DNA of 64,000 nt. It comes from Methanococcus voltae PS. GTDB taxonomy: Archaea > AGJL01 > Methanococci > Methanococcales > Methanococcaceae. Position 1 is the stretch's first letter, and each line of letters begins with the position of its first letter. Made by a program: the position numbers and the translations under genes. Below, piece by piece: positions 38,983 through 49,679 of this stretch. The stretch spans positions 124,001 through 188,000 of the forward strand of contig NZ_JANUCQ010000002.1 in the NCBI RefSeq assembly GCF_024807035.1. The letters run 5' to 3'. The notes under the pieces were generated by a model. It did no database searches, was not told the origin of the DNA, and was given only the letters and a program-made list of their open reading frames with translations.

Positions 38983-39462
38983 ATGGAACAACTCACACAT
39001 GTTGATGAAAATGGCGTAAAAATTGTGGATATTTCTAAAAAAAATGACGTATATAGAGAATGTACTGCTAAAGGACTCATAAAATTAAAATCTTCTACTA
39101 TTAAAGCAATTGTAAAGAATGAAATTGCAAAAGGAGACGTTTTAACAACTGCTCAGGTTGCAGGGACGATGGCAGTCAAAAATACGTCAAATATGATTCC
39201 AATGTGCCACCCAGTACCTATTACATCAGTAAAAGTTAGATTTGACATTAATGAAAAAGAAAACACTGTTGAAGCCGTTTGTAATGTAAAAAGCACATAT
39301 AAAACAGGCATTGAAATGGAAGCACTTACAGGAGTTAGCGTTGCTCTTTTAACCGTTTGGGATATGGTTAAAGCTGTAGAAAAAGATGAAAATGGTCAAT
39401 ATCCTGATACAAACATTTTTAACATAAGGGTTGTTGAAAAAATTAAAAGAGATGTTGAATAA
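38983..39462 (+). CDS. moaC: Cyclic pyranopterin monophosphate synthase
   Basis: A 159-residue enzyme of molybdopterin synthesis acting after MoaA. Family motifs: [27 protein letters not shown], then a [28 protein letters not shown] segment that carries the active-site acid and lysine. Length is normal. It lies 88 bases after tfrB with its own GGTGAACTT site, so co-transcription is possible but not required. Confidence 0.95.
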   Translation: MEQLTHVDENGVKIVDISKKNDVYRECTAKGLIKLKSSTIKAIVKNEIAKGDVLTTAQVAGTMAVKNTSNMIPMCHPVPITSVKVRFDINEKENTVEAVCNVKSTYKTGIEMEALTGVSVALLTVWDMVKAVEKDENGQYPDTNIFNIRVVEKIKRDVE

Positions 39463-39539
39463 GTAATATTTAAATATTAATTATTCTTTTTTAGTTTATT
39501 ATTTAATTCATTAAGTTAATTTTAATTCTTTTATTTTTA

Positions 39540-40919
39540 TTAGTTATTTTTATTATTTTTACATAATTTACAAGATACGTCAGTAGGGTATTCACCGTTT
39601 AAACAAGCCAAACATAAATCTTTCCTACCGATGGCTTCTAATAGACCTTCGATACTTAAATACTGAACTGAATCGGCGTGTATTGACTCTGCAATTTCTT
39701 TGTCAGTTCTAGTACTTGCGATTAATTCATCTTTTCTTGCCATGTCAATACCATAGAAACAAGGCGATACGATTTTAGGGGAACCTATTTTAAAGTGTAT
39801 TTCTTTAGCACCGGTTTTTTTAACCATTGTAACGATTTTTTTAGATGTTGTACCTCTTACAATACTATCGTCAATTAAAATTATCTTTTTATCCTTTATC
39901 ATGTCTTTTACAGGGTTTAATTTTAATCTAACGGCTAAATCTCTTTCTTCCTGAGTAGGTAAGATGAAAGTTCTTCCTATGTATCTGTTTTTGATTAAAA
40001 CTTCCTTGTAAGGAATGCCTGCTTCTTCGGTGTATCCTTGTGAAAAAAGAATGCCAGAGTCAGGGACTGGGGAAACTACATCTGCATCGGTTTTATTTTC
40101 TTTTGCAAGGATTTTTCCGATGTTTCTCCTTACTTCGTGAACGCTGATTCCATCGATAGTTGAATCAGGTCTTGCGAAATAAACGTATTCGAACATACAG
40201 GTTGAAGCTTTTTCACTTTTGTTTGGCAAATCATATGACTCTACACTGTTTCCTTTTACAACAATCATTTCACCAGCTTTAATATCTCTTTCGAGGGGTA
40301 CATCTACGATATCTAAAGCACAGCTTTCTGAACTGAAGTATATTTCACCGTTTTTCATTCCCATACATAATGGTTTAAAGCCTTTTGGGTCTCTTACTGC
40401 TATCATCATATCGTTGTAGACAATAAGCATAGAGTATGCCCCGTTTAACTTTTCAGAAACGTTTTTCATAGCTTGGACAATATCGTCAGTTTTTAACAAT
40501 TCTCTAACCAATAATTGTGCAATAACTTCTGAATCAGTTGTAGATATGAATATATGTCCGTTTTTCTCTAATTCTTTCCTTAATAATGCCGAATTTACAA
40601 TATCACCATTGTGAGATATTGCAAAATTTCCAAAAGAGCTATTTACTACGAAAGGTTGGCAATTATCGATGTTATTTCCACCGGTTGTAGAGTATCTAAC
40701 ATGTCCTATACCTATATGACCATAAAGATTTTGAAGTTCTTTGTTTGTAAAAACTTCAGGAACTAACCCAACACCTTTATAACTACCTATATTTTTGCCG
40801 TTTCCGACTGCAATCCCTGCACCTTCTTGCCCTCGGTGCTGTAAAGCATATAATCCGTAGTAGACTTTTTTAACGATATTATTTTTAGTTGGTGAGTATA
40901 TACCAAATATTCCGCACAT
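39540..40919 (-). CDS. purF: Amidophosphoribosyltransferase
   Basis: A 459-residue enzyme for the first committed step of purine synthesis. N-terminal Ntn glutaminase with catalytic Cys2 (MCGIFGIYS) and RGQEGAGIAV; C-terminal phosphoribosyltransferase with the PRPP loop IILIDDSIVRGTTSKK. The late CLACLNGEYPTDVSC cysteines could bind a 4Fe-4S cluster as in some bacterial forms. Start behind GTGATAAA. The annotation-standard propeptide is absent, since Cys follows Met directly. Confidence 0.95.
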   Translation of the reverse strand: MCGIFGIYSPTKNNIVKKVYYGLYALQHRGQEGAGIAVGNGKNIGSYKGVGLVPEVFTNKELQNLYGHIGIGHVRYSTTGGNNIDNCQPFVVNSSFGNFAISHNGDIVNSALLRKELEKNGHIFISTTDSEVIAQLLVRELLKTDDIVQAMKNVSEKLNGAYSMLIVYNDMMIAVRDPKGFKPLCMGMKNGEIYFSSESCALDIVDVPLERDIKAGEMIVVKGNSVESYDLPNKSEKASTCMFEYVYFARPDSTIDGISVHEVRRNIGKILAKENKTDADVVSPVPDSGILFSQGYTEEAGIPYKEVLIKNRYIGRTFILPTQEERDLAVRLKLNPVKDMIKDKKIILIDDSIVRGTTSKKIVTMVKKTGAKEIHFKIGSPKIVSPCFYGIDMARKDELIASTRTDKEIAESIHADSVQYLSIEGLLEAIGRKDLCLACLNGEYPTDVSCKLCKNNKNN

Positions 40920-41242
40920 TTTATCACAAAATCGATTTAAAACTTTAATTTTCTTTAGTTTTGTTGTTTATTTAGTATTGATTAATAATAATTTCAATTA
41001 ATAATTTAAGATAAATGATAATTTAATAGAAATGATAATTTAAGATAATATAATGAAAATATGAATATTAACTATCTGATATATTAAAATATCGATGATT
41101 TGAGTTAATATTTTTAAATTTATATGAATGTATATAAAAAACAAATATATAAATTAAACTGAAAATTGGGAAAATTGATAATAAATAATAAAAAAACTAA
41201 ATCAAATATAACTGAAAAATGAATGAAAAATGAATTTAAAAA
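40920..41242. other. Intergenic region, no gene seen
   Basis: About 320 AT-rich bases between two leftward genes. Near the tpiA 3' end there is an overlapping TGAAAAATGAA duplication at 41212-41235. The purF promoter lies here. No RNA or small gene stood out. Confidence 0.4.
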
Positions 41243-41929
<687 letters not shown>

Positions 41930-41951
41930 TTAATCCATTACTATTGATAAT

Positions 41952-41996
41952 TTAATATTCTTAATATTCTTAATATTCTTAATATTCTTAATAATT
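41952..41996. repeat. 9-bp tandem repeat upstream of tpiA
   Basis: Five perfect copies of TTAATATTC lie 44 bases upstream of the tpiA start, where promoter elements would be. Slippage could change promoter spacing. Confidence 0.85.
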
Positions 41997-42195
41997 TAAT
42001 ATCTATAATTTATAATTTATAATTTATAATATGCCTAATTGATATATTTGGTTTAGTTTTCAATATATTCTATAAACACTAAGTTATATAAAATTTAGGC
42101 AATTATGGTAAAGTCTTAATTAAAAAAAGTTAAAGAAAAGTTAAAAAAATTGAAATTTGATATTTTTATTTTTATTTTTATTTTTACCCTATTTA

Positions 42196-43026
42196 TTATT
42201 CTTGTATTTCAGGTTTTATTTCTTTTAAAGCTTCTTCGACACTCGTGTTGTCGTGAACTATCTTACATATTGCTTTTGTAATACCTGTAACATCCCTATG
42301 CTGGAAAACGTTCCTACCAGAAGCCACGCCAATTGCGCCTGCACTTATGGCATCTTTAACCATTTGCAAGAATTCTTCATCAGTGTTAGTCTTAGGGCCA
42401 CCTGCTATTACAATAGGTACTGGACAACCACGTACAACCTCTCTGAAAGAATTAATATCTCCGGTATAGTTTGTTTTAATGATATCGGCACCTAACTCAG
42501 CCCCCAATCTTGCAGCGTGTGCCACGTATTCTGGGTCTCTTTCATCAACTACCTTCTTACCCCTAGGGTACATCATTGCTATTAAAGGCATTCCCCAGTA
42601 TTCGCAAGTTTCAGCGATTCTTCCCAAATCTTTGTACATCTGGTCATCAGTTTCCGCACCTACGTTAACGTGGACGGAGACAGCATCTGCACCGATTCTA
42701 ATGGCTTCCTCGACAGATGTAACTATCACTTTTTTATTTGGGTCGGGTGAAAGGGATGTACCGGCCGATAAATGAACTATTAAACCAATATCTTTCCCGT
42801 ATCCGCGATGACCGTATCGTACAATACCTTTATGCTCCAATACGGCATTTGCCCCCCCTTCTGCTACTTTATCCACAGTTTTTGGCATATCTTTAATACC
42901 ATCTAAAGGACCGGATGAAACACCGTGGTCTAAAGGTATTATAACCGTTCTTTCGCTTTTCCTATTGAATATTCTTTCTAATCTGATTAATTTTCCTACA
43001 TTTTTAAGGTTTCCGAATCTTTCCAT
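42196..43026 (-). CDS. 2-amino-3,7-dideoxy-D-threo-hept-6-ulosonate synthase (MJ0400-like aldolase)
   Basis: A 276-residue DeoC/FbaB-type aldolase very similar to MJ0400: [27 protein letters not shown], then [33 protein letters not shown] with the Schiff-base Lys, and [14 protein letters not shown]0400 makes the first intermediate of the archaeal shikimate route from a fructose-P derivative and aspartate semialdehyde. Class I FBP aldolase activity is the older annotation. GGTGAAATT ribosome binding site. It lies upstream of tpiA on the same strand, about 290 bases away. Confidence 0.88.
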   Translation of the reverse strand: MERFGNLKNVGKLIRLERIFNRKSERTVIIPLDHGVSSGPLDGIKDMPKTVDKVAEGGANAVLEHKGIVRYGHRGYGKDIGLIVHLSAGTSLSPDPNKKVIVTSVEEAIRIGADAVSVHVNVGAETDDQMYKDLGRIAETCEYWGMPLIAMMYPRGKKVVDERDPEYVAHAARLGAELGADIIKTNYTGDINSFREVVRGCPVPIVIAGGPKTNTDEEFLQMVKDAISAGAIGVASGRNVFQHRDVTGITKAICKIVHDNTSVEEALKEIKPEIQE

Positions 43027-43599
43027 AATTTCACCATTATTATCATTATTATTTTGTTTGTCATATAATTTAAAGTATTTGGTTTTAATTTTTATGAATT
43101 AGGCATATATTTTATTGATAATGAATTAAAGCATTTATCATAATACCCCATTTATTTAAATCTATAATAATCTATTTTTTAAGTTTTTATCAAGTATTTG
43201 AGTACTATATTATATATGATGTTATAACTTTATATTTAAATATAATTATATTCAAATATTCCATATTTTGAATTATAACGTAAAATTCAATAAAAATTTA
43301 TAAATAACTACATAAAATCTTAATAGATTACATCTTATTATTTTATTAGACGATTTACCGCAAAATTGACTCAATTATTAAAAATAAATCCTACATCCTA
43401 GTTACAAGTATAAATCATAGAATACCTAGAAATACCTAGATGAAATATAGATGGAGTACATAGAGATACGATTATCTACATTATCCTTAATTATAGGTTT
43501 GTATACTATAAACGGAGTATAATCTTAAATTAATAAATACATCAATTATAACAATTTCACGTAATACGCTACTAATAAATATACACAGAGATACCTAAC
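43027..43599. other. Long intergenic region before the surface-protein island
   Basis: About 570 AT-rich bases. Short direct repeats such as AATACCTAGA are found near 43420-43440. It must hold the promoter of the ADH synthase gene. No gene or structured RNA recognised. Confidence 0.4.
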
Positions 43600-43782
43600 T
43601 TAATACCACTGGAAGCTAAAATAACTAAAATAACTAAAAATACCAACATTTGATTTAACATTAACAATACTATCTGTTATATTATTCACCAATTTGTCCA
43701 TGCTGTTAGCTAAACTACTATTGCTAACCTTATTATCCGGTAGCATACACTTGCTATTGCAATTATTTGCAAGTTCGTTCAT
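43600..43782 (-). CDS. Possible 60-residue protein
   Basis: A short open frame with a good GGTGACTAAAA ribosome binding site before its ATG. It starts with two cysteines within 14 residues (NCNSKCML), has an amphipathic middle (SLANSMDKLVNNITDSIVNV) and ends in a short aromatic tail (FSYFSYFSFQWY). It diverges from the first beta-helix gene. No family recognised; the site and helical pattern are the only support. Confidence 0.4.
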   Translation of the reverse strand: MNELANNCNSKCMLPDNKVSNSSLANSMDKLVNNITDSIVNVKSNVGIFSYFSYFSFQWY

Positions 43783-43923
43783 TTTTAGTCACCTTATTGT
43801 TTATTTTTAGATTAATTAATTCTATTTTATAATTATTAACATACTTCTATAGTATATATAGTTTATGTGTTATTTTACCATATTTAGTTATGATTTGAAA
43901 AGAATATATACGTATATATATTT

Positions 43924-43942
43924 TGTAAAATAAATTTTTACA
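43924..43942 (+). promoter_or_regulatory. TGTAAA-N7-TTTACA element and TATA box before the beta-helix genes
   Basis: The inverted repeat lies directly upstream of a TATA-like CATATATATC (43941-43950). The same half-sites occur upstream of tfrB. The leader that follows (about 70 bases) carries GC-richer GGAGGGTGGGTG and TACCCA that could pair, and a seven-codon mini-frame at 43967. Confidence 0.4.
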
Positions 43943-44038
43943 TATATATCACAATTAAAATAAGAAATGGAGGGTGGGTGTAAAAGTTAGTTACCCAACT
44001 GATTTAGAATGCTACATTATTAAAAAAAGGGGTGAAAA

Positions 44039-45541
44039 ATGGTACAGTTGTATAATCTGAAAGGGGATATATTTTTAATATTTTTAATATTTTGTACGGC
44101 ATTGATGTTATTTTCCAATTTCGCAATTGCTGACACTATACAAAACGAAGATAATTGCTTTTTATCCAGTGAATATGTTTGTATTGACAATCTTGACGAT
44201 GTTAGCTCATTGAATAATAAAGTATTGGATTCATTAGATGCCACAACTTTTGAAAAAAGTGCTGCAATACATCATGTGGAAAATATATCGTATAGGTGTA
44301 AAGTTCAAAATATTGATGAAGATTATCGAGTATTGCGAAGTGTTCCAGAAGTTCAAACTAAATCTCGGATTGTGGATGATAATAAAACTACGAACATTCC
44401 GAAATACTATCTATCAAAGGAAAACTTTAGTAAAAATAAAAATTATCCTTATGTAATTAACTCATGTGGAAAATACTACATAACCGAAGATATTGACATA
44501 TATCCGGGTATTTGCTTGAATACGAGTGATGTACTTATTGAGGGAATGGGGCATATACTTACAAGTAATCGTTCTAATTCAACCATTGCAAATGCAGGAA
44601 TTACTAATTTACGACCTGTACATAATATTACAGTTCAAAACTATCACGTTGTGGAGAATAACGCTGGTTCTGCTATCCGATATGGTATATATAATATAAC
44701 ATTTATTAATTGTAGTACCATAGACTGTAACACCGGTTTTTTATTCCAAGGTGCTGAAAACATGACGTTTATAAACTGCAATGTCACAGGCAGTACTAGT
44801 TACGGATTTGTAGGTTCAACTACGGATTCAGCATATTATGAAAATTGTTATTGTAATAAAGATTTCAATCAAGCTTTCGCATTTATACTGGTTGAAGATA
44901 TCGTCCTAAAAAATGTATTGATTGAAAATAGTGGTGCTGGAGTCTATACTGCATACTGTGAAGACGTAAAACTCGAAAATTGTACTGTAATGAATAACAG
45001 CTGTGGAACGTATATCCTTAGAACTAGTGACATGGTATTTAATAAATATGACGTTAAAAATTCCCAGGTTGGTCTTTTATTAATCATTACGGAAAATGTT
45101 ACTATAAAAAATTCTAAATTATGTCGCAATACCCTAAATGCACAGCTAGCGTGTATGGAAGATGCAAAGATTGAAAATAATTCGTTTAGCCATGGAGAAC
45201 GTGGAGTATATAATGATATAATTAGTGGTGAGCCAGATACACACTTTAAAAACATTACAATTGTAAACAACAGATTTGTAAATAATTCAATGTACGCATT
45301 GTCTGCAGAAGGTACATCTCAAGATAATTGGGTTTACTTAAATAATTTCTGCAAAAATAAAAATATTGTAGACGGTAATTTCTTAAAAGGTAATTACATG
45401 AATTCACCTATAATCAATTATACTTACGGCAATAAAGCATATACTGGCAGACTTGGAAATTATTATGGAAAAGGTTGTGGAAAACACACTTGTGGTGTAT
45501 ATAATACCCCAAAATGTGTTATACATGAAACTGACCTTTAA
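44039..45541 (+). CDS. Secreted right-handed beta-helix protein (NosD/CASH-like), first of three
   Basis: A 500-residue exported protein. Signal peptide at residues 10-31 (IFLIFLIFCTALMLFSNFAIA). Residues about 130-440 are beta-helix rungs with repeated NITFINCS, NMTFINCNV and ENVTIKNSKL units, each with an N-x-S/T that could be glycosylated. The end has the archaeal NosD-type motif YTYGNKAYTGRLGNYYG (about residues 465-481) plus extra cysteines. Such proteins bind surface glycans or act as adhesins or polysaccharide lyases. GGGGTGAAAA ribosome binding site. First of three similarly oriented genes. Confidence 0.85.
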   Translation: MVQLYNLKGDIFLIFLIFCTALMLFSNFAIADTIQNEDNCFLSSEYVCIDNLDDVSSLNNKVLDSLDATTFEKSAAIHHVENISYRCKVQNIDEDYRVLRSVPEVQTKSRIVDDNKTTNIPKYYLSKENFSKNKNYPYVINSCGKYYITEDIDIYPGICLNTSDVLIEGMGHILTSNRSNSTIANAGITNLRPVHNITVQNYHVVENNAGSAIRYGIYNITFINCSTIDCNTGFLFQGAENMTFINCNVTGSTSYGFVGSTTDSAYYENCYCNKDFNQAFAFILVEDIVLKNVLIENSGAGVYTAYCEDVKLENCTVMNNSCGTYILRTSDMVFNKYDVKNSQVGLLLIITENVTIKNSKLCRNTLNAQLACMEDAKIENNSFSHGERGVYNDIISGEPDTHFKNITIVNNRFVNNSMYALSAEGTSQDNWVYLNNFCKNKNIVDGNFLKGNYMNSPIINYTYGNKAYTGRLGNYYGKGCGKHTCGVYNTPKCVIHETDL

Positions 45542-45648
45542 TGGATAATGATTAAGGAAAATTAAATAAAATAGAATAAATAAGATGAAAGGTAATATCA
45601 TAAATTATAACATTCTAATTAATAAATTTTTAATATATAAAATAAAAA

Positions 45649-45684
45649 TAATAAAAGGAATAATAAAAGGAATAATAAAAGGAA
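45649..45684 (+). repeat. 12-bp tandem repeat before the second beta-helix gene
   Basis: Three copies of AATAATAAAAGG; each contains a weak purine-rich AAAAGGA site. The real ribosome binding site is the AAGGGGTT that follows. Confidence 0.8.
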
Positions 45685-45715
45685 TAATAATATAATAAAA
45701 ATAAGGGGTTAAATA

Positions 45716-47371
45716 ATGAAAAAAGATTCAAAATATCTTTTATATTTGATATTATTTTTATCGTTGATATTTTGTATAAATACGTGTAGTGCAGTAGGCC
45801 ATACTTATATACACGTATATAATGAAACAAACGATACAGTACTTACTGAAAGTTATGAATTAGGGGCCTATGAAATTTTTGGATTAATAAATTCAAGTAA
45901 TTTAGTAATTGATGGACAAAATAATACAATAACTGCTACAAATGAGACTGCAAAGGCTTTTGTTAGCTTAGATGCAGACTATGATTTTACAAATGTTACT
46001 ATCAAAAATATTATAATTAATAATTTTACACAGGTTAATGAATTGTATTATATTGATAATTTAACTTTAGAAAATGTTAGATTTGAAAACTGTACTGATG
46101 CATTTGCCAATTTTTATTCAAAAAATTTGACTATTAAAAATTGTGAAATAATCAATTGTACCAATGGTCTTTTCCTAATAGGTAGTAGTGATATAACAAT
46201 TGATGGCTGTTACCTAAATACAACATTTGCTGGAATATATCAGATAGGTAAAATTAATAATACCATTATTGAAAACTGCATATTTGAAACCTGCGGGTCG
46301 GGCATAAGAGATAACACTATGTCTGGAATTTCATTTAATAATACATATCGAAATAATACATTTAACAATATTGTAATGTACTGCGTAGACTTATACAATA
46401 GCGAAGAATTAATTTTTGAAAACTGCGTATTTGAAAGATGTGCATACACATTTGATATAGCAAATTCAAACAAAATTACATTGGAAAATTGTGAATTTAA
46501 TAAATGTATGTATGGAATAGAACTTCAGAATGTAAACGATTCATTAGTTACAAATTGTACTTTCAATGATACAGGTACCGGAATTAGGCACGTTGATTCT
46601 GGAAATAACACCGTATTTGAAAACTGTGTGTTTTTAAATGGACAGTATGGAATTTATAACGCAGGTTCTGGGGATTATTATATAAATAATACCTATAGAA
46701 GCAATTTGTTTAAAGGGATAGAAGACAGTGGAATAGAATATCAACACTATAAATTATTTGAAAACTGTACTGTAGAAAATAATAAATTTGAAAACTGCAT
46801 GGAATATGGAATATGTATGGAAGGAGATAATAACTCTCAAAATTTAATAACTAACAATACATTTAATGATATAATATACGATGAACCCGAGGAATGTGAC
46901 TTAGGAATAGCTATTTCAGTAGACTGTGAATTATTATTGGACAGTGAATTTAGCAATAATAACATTGAAAACTGTAGCCATACGGGAATCATTATTTGTA
47001 CAGGGGATTTAAATAACACTACCGTATTCCAAAATAATATTAGTCACTGTAACAAGGTGGGAATCGGTATTTATACAGGGGATTTAAATAACACTACCGT
47101 ATTCCAAAATAATATTAGTCACTGTGAACATGGATTAGAATCAGATTGTATTGGTTTGTATATCTATTTAAATAAATTTGAAAATAATTGGCAACATATT
47201 GCCCCAGGGACAGTAAGTACTAATTATATACATTCTCCAGTTATGACTTACTCATATAATGGTAAAACATACACTGGAAGACTTGGAAATTACTATGGTG
47301 AAGATTTAGGCGAAGAAGAAAACGGAATATATGTAAAACCATATGGCGATATATCAATGACTGTACATTAA
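45716..47371 (+). CDS. Secreted right-handed beta-helix protein, second of three
   Basis: A 551-residue exported protein: signal peptide at residues 7-24 (LLYLILFLSLIFCINTCSA), then an almost unbroken parallel beta-helix with rungs such as NVTIKNIIINNF, NLTIKNCEIINCT and VFENCVF. Many rungs end in N-C-x, which suggests an Asn/Cys ladder inside the helix. Two rungs near residues 428-470 come from a near-exact 75-bp period duplication. The C-terminal motif YSYNGKTYTGRLGNYYGED is shared with the first protein. The third gene starts only 14 bases downstream, so the pair is an operon. Confidence 0.85.
   Translation: MKKDSKYLLYLILFLSLIFCINTCSAVGHTYIHVYNETNDTVLTESYELGAYEIFGLINSSNLVIDGQNNTITATNETAKAFVSLDADYDFTNVTIKNIIINNFTQVNELYYIDNLTLENVRFENCTDAFANFYSKNLTIKNCEIINCTNGLFLIGSSDITIDGCYLNTTFAGIYQIGKINNTIIENCIFETCGSGIRDNTMSGISFNNTYRNNTFNNIVMYCVDLYNSEELIFENCVFERCAYTFDIANSNKITLENCEFNKCMYGIELQNVNDSLVTNCTFNDTGTGIRHVDSGNNTVFENCVFLNGQYGIYNAGSGDYYINNTYRSNLFKGIEDSGIEYQHYKLFENCTVENNKFENCMEYGICMEGDNNSQNLITNNTFNDIIYDEPEECDLGIAISVDCELLLDSEFSNNNIENCSHTGIIICTGDLNNTTVFQNNISHCNKVGIGIYTGDLNNTTVFQNNISHCEHGLESDCIGLYIYLNKFENNWQHIAPGTVSTNYIHSPVMTYSYNGKTYTGRLGNYYGEDLGEEENGIYVKPYGDISMTVH
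46999..47125 (+). repeat. Direct repeat of one beta-helix rung
   Basis: 52 bases at 46999-47050 recur at 47074-47125 without difference, with a 75-bp period (25 codons, about one rung). The exactness implies a recent duplication. Confidence 0.92.
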
Positions 47372-47384
47372 AAGGGGTGAAATA

Positions 47385-48686
47385 TTGAAAAATTCAACTT
47401 TAAATATACTACTATTATCCCTTTTACTCTTTGTAGTAGGGACTTGTAATGGATATTCAATAGAATATGATTGGGTAATAAATGAATCAGGGACATATAC
47501 TCTTGAAGAAGACTTAATTATTTCGGAATATAAATATGGTATATTAATAAATGCGAGTAATGTTACAATTAATGGAAATAATTTTAAATTAATAGGTCAT
47601 AACAATCATGATAATATAGGAATACTTATAAATTACGATTGGATGACTGATAAAATATATGGAGATATTGAAATTAAAAATTTAAATATATCAAATTTCT
47701 CATCAGGAATCTATATGGAGGAAGCTAAAAGAGTTTCAATACATAACTGTGAATTTTGGAATAATACCCATGTAATTATAGTAAGGGGTAGTCCAGAACT
47801 CTATACTTATTTGAATACTTTTGGACCTAATCAATCATCTAGAGTAAATTCTGACCCATTATGTTCTCCAAAAGCTGTTTATGAATATAAGGGAAAGGAA
47901 CACACCTACAGACTTGGAAATTACTATATACCTGCTCTTGACTTAAAAGATACAGATAATGATGGAGTTTTAAACGGTGTTATGTTATCTAATGAGTGGG
48001 ATGGATATGACCCATACCCGCTAAAAGAAGCTCCTAGTAATTACGTTATTAAAGAATTATATTACCCTACAGTTGAAAATCTTCCATCATACGCAAACCC
48101 CGTAATAGTTGACATCTTTGCATTAGCAGATGAGCCAGAATACTATATGGGTAAAGTTAGACCAGAACCAACACCTGAACCAGAACCAACACCAAATGGT
48201 GGAAGTGGAAAAGGAACAATTGTTAAAGAACAAGAAAAACAAGGTACTAGGGAAGGATTCGGCTCACAAAACATTAGGGATAGAGTTACATTATCAAATG
48301 TAATTGCTGATGACCCATTAGATGCAGATTTAGCAAGAAAACAGTTAAAAGATAATGTAATCGGTTCTGAAGACGATATGTCATTAAATGAAGATGCGGT
48401 TATTATCGGAGGGCCGGTTTCAAACGCATTTGCTAATAAATACAACCATATGTTTGAAAAACCTGTTACTAATGACTACCCTGGAGAAAATACGGGAGTT
48501 ATTCAAGTTCTTAGGATACAAGAAGAAGCAGGCGGTATTGTTCAAACGCATTATATAGTATATATTGCAGGTTCCGATAGATATGGAACACAAGCTGCAG
48601 TTGAATACTTTAAAACACTTACGGAATTGCCTGATGAACCTATTTTAGTTAAATGGGTGGATGGTAAGCCAGTGCTAGTGGAATAA
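47385..48686 (+). CDS. Beta-helix protein with S-layer C-terminal domain, third of three
   Basis: A 433-residue exported protein from a TTG start behind GGGGTGAAATA. Signal peptide at residues 5-22. Residues 25-165 form a short beta-helix (SIEYDWVINESGTYTLEEDLI pattern), followed by the island motif YRLGNYY (about residue 175) and a calcium-like DTDNDGVLNG loop. A Pro/Glu-rich linker (PEPTPEPEPTP, about residues 260-271) leads to residues about 290-433, which resemble the methanococcal S-layer C-terminal domain: DAVIIGGPVSNAFANKY and YIVYIAGSDRYGTQAAVEYF. It probably anchors the other two proteins to the surface layer. Confidence 0.85.
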   Translation: MKNSTLNILLLSLLLFVVGTCNGYSIEYDWVINESGTYTLEEDLIISEYKYGILINASNVTINGNNFKLIGHNNHDNIGILINYDWMTDKIYGDIEIKNLNISNFSSGIYMEEAKRVSIHNCEFWNNTHVIIVRGSPELYTYLNTFGPNQSSRVNSDPLCSPKAVYEYKGKEHTYRLGNYYIPALDLKDTDNDGVLNGVMLSNEWDGYDPYPLKEAPSNYVIKELYYPTVENLPSYANPVIVDIFALADEPEYYMGKVRPEPTPEPEPTPNGGSGKGTIVKEQEKQGTREGFGSQNIRDRVTLSNVIADDPLDADLARKQLKDNVIGSEDDMSLNEDAVIIGGPVSNAFANKYNHMFEKPVTNDYPGENTGVIQVLRIQEEAGGIVQTHYIVYIAGSDRYGTQAAVEYFKTLTELPDEPILVKWVDGKPVLVE

Positions 48687-48747
48687 CCTTTTGATGAAAC
48701 TTTTTTAAAAGTTTCGGGTGGATGGTAAGCCAGTGCTAGTGGAATAA
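48655..48747 (+). repeat. Duplicated gene end flanking a palindrome
   Basis: 32 bases that include the last nine codons and stop (48655-48686) recur exactly at 48716-48747. Between them lies GAAACTTTT-TT-AAAAGTTTC (48696-48715), a palindrome with 9-bp arms. The second copy is outside the gene. Confidence 0.93.
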
Positions 48748-48944
48748 ATTATAAAATAATATTTCTCTTTTTTTATTTTAGTTTTATTTTTACAATTCAT
48801 TTAAAATTTAAAACAACTATTTTATAAAATAATATTAAAACAATAAATTAAATAGTAATAAAATCTATTTTAATCTACAGTAGTATATACAATTTAAAAT
48901 TTATTGATAAAGTTTATAAGAGTATAATCTCAATTGGTGGAATT

Positions 48945-49679
48945 TTGATAAAAAAGAAACATCTTGAAATGGTATTGGATAATTTAAAAGCTCACCCTAA
49001 TCCAAAAGTAGAATTAGAACAATATTCTACAGAGGGGAATCTTGCAAGTGAATTATTAATGTTTGCTAGAGACGATATAAAAAACAATATCGTGGTTGAA
49101 TTGGGTTGCGGAACTGGGCGATTTTCAATCGGTTCGCTATTACTTGGCGCCAAAAGTGCCTATGGAATAGATATTGACAAAGAATCGGTTGAAACTGCAA
49201 AATATAATTTAGGAAATATTATGGAAATATTAGAAAAATTTAATTTAAAATACGTAATCGAAAATTTAGATAAAAACAAGGATGAAAATGGAGTTAATGA
49301 CATAAATGAACTCTGTAAATTTGAAACAATAGATATAAAAGAATTTTCAAAAGAAAAAATATTTGAAACTTTTGAAATTGAAAATATGGTGCACCTCAAA
49401 GGTGATGAAAAAATTATTGTTATTCAAAATCCACCCTTTGGGGCTCAAACGACTAATAAATTCGCCGATAGAGCTTTCCTTGAAAAAGCTTTGGAAGTTG
49501 GAGACGTAGTTTATACGATACACAATACTCCGTCTCGAGAATTTATAAAAAAGTACGTTGCGGATAACGAAAGGAATATAACCCATATATTTCAGGCTTA
49601 TTTCAGAATTCCGGCTATTTACGAATTCCATAAGAAAAAGTTTGTCAATGTGCCCGTTGATATCTATAGAATTGAATAA
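48945..49679 (+). CDS. Predicted rRNA N6-adenine methyltransferase (METTL5-like)
   Basis: A 244-residue class I methylase: AdoMet loop VELGCGTGRFSIG, acidic GIDIDKE and the amino-methylase motif NPPFGAQTTNKFADRAFLEKAL, typical of COG2263/METTL5 proteins that methylate a conserved 16S/18S adenine. A charged, Asn/Lys/Glu-rich insertion at residues about 90-120 breaks the core. TTG start behind GGTGGAATT. Monocistronic. Confidence 0.87.
   Translation: MIKKKHLEMVLDNLKAHPNPKVELEQYSTEGNLASELLMFARDDIKNNIVVELGCGTGRFSIGSLLLGAKSAYGIDIDKESVETAKYNLGNIMEILEKFNLKYVIENLDKNKDENGVNDINELCKFETIDIKEFSKEKIFETFEIENMVHLKGDEKIIVIQNPPFGAQTTNKFADRAFLEKALEVGDVVYTIHNTPSREFIKKYVADNERNITHIFQAYFRIPAIYEFHKKKFVNVPVDIYRIE

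Noticed and set aside
48696-48715. Simple intrinsic terminator
   Set aside because: The stem has T in its centre but no T-run after it, and the duplicated flanks need another explanation.
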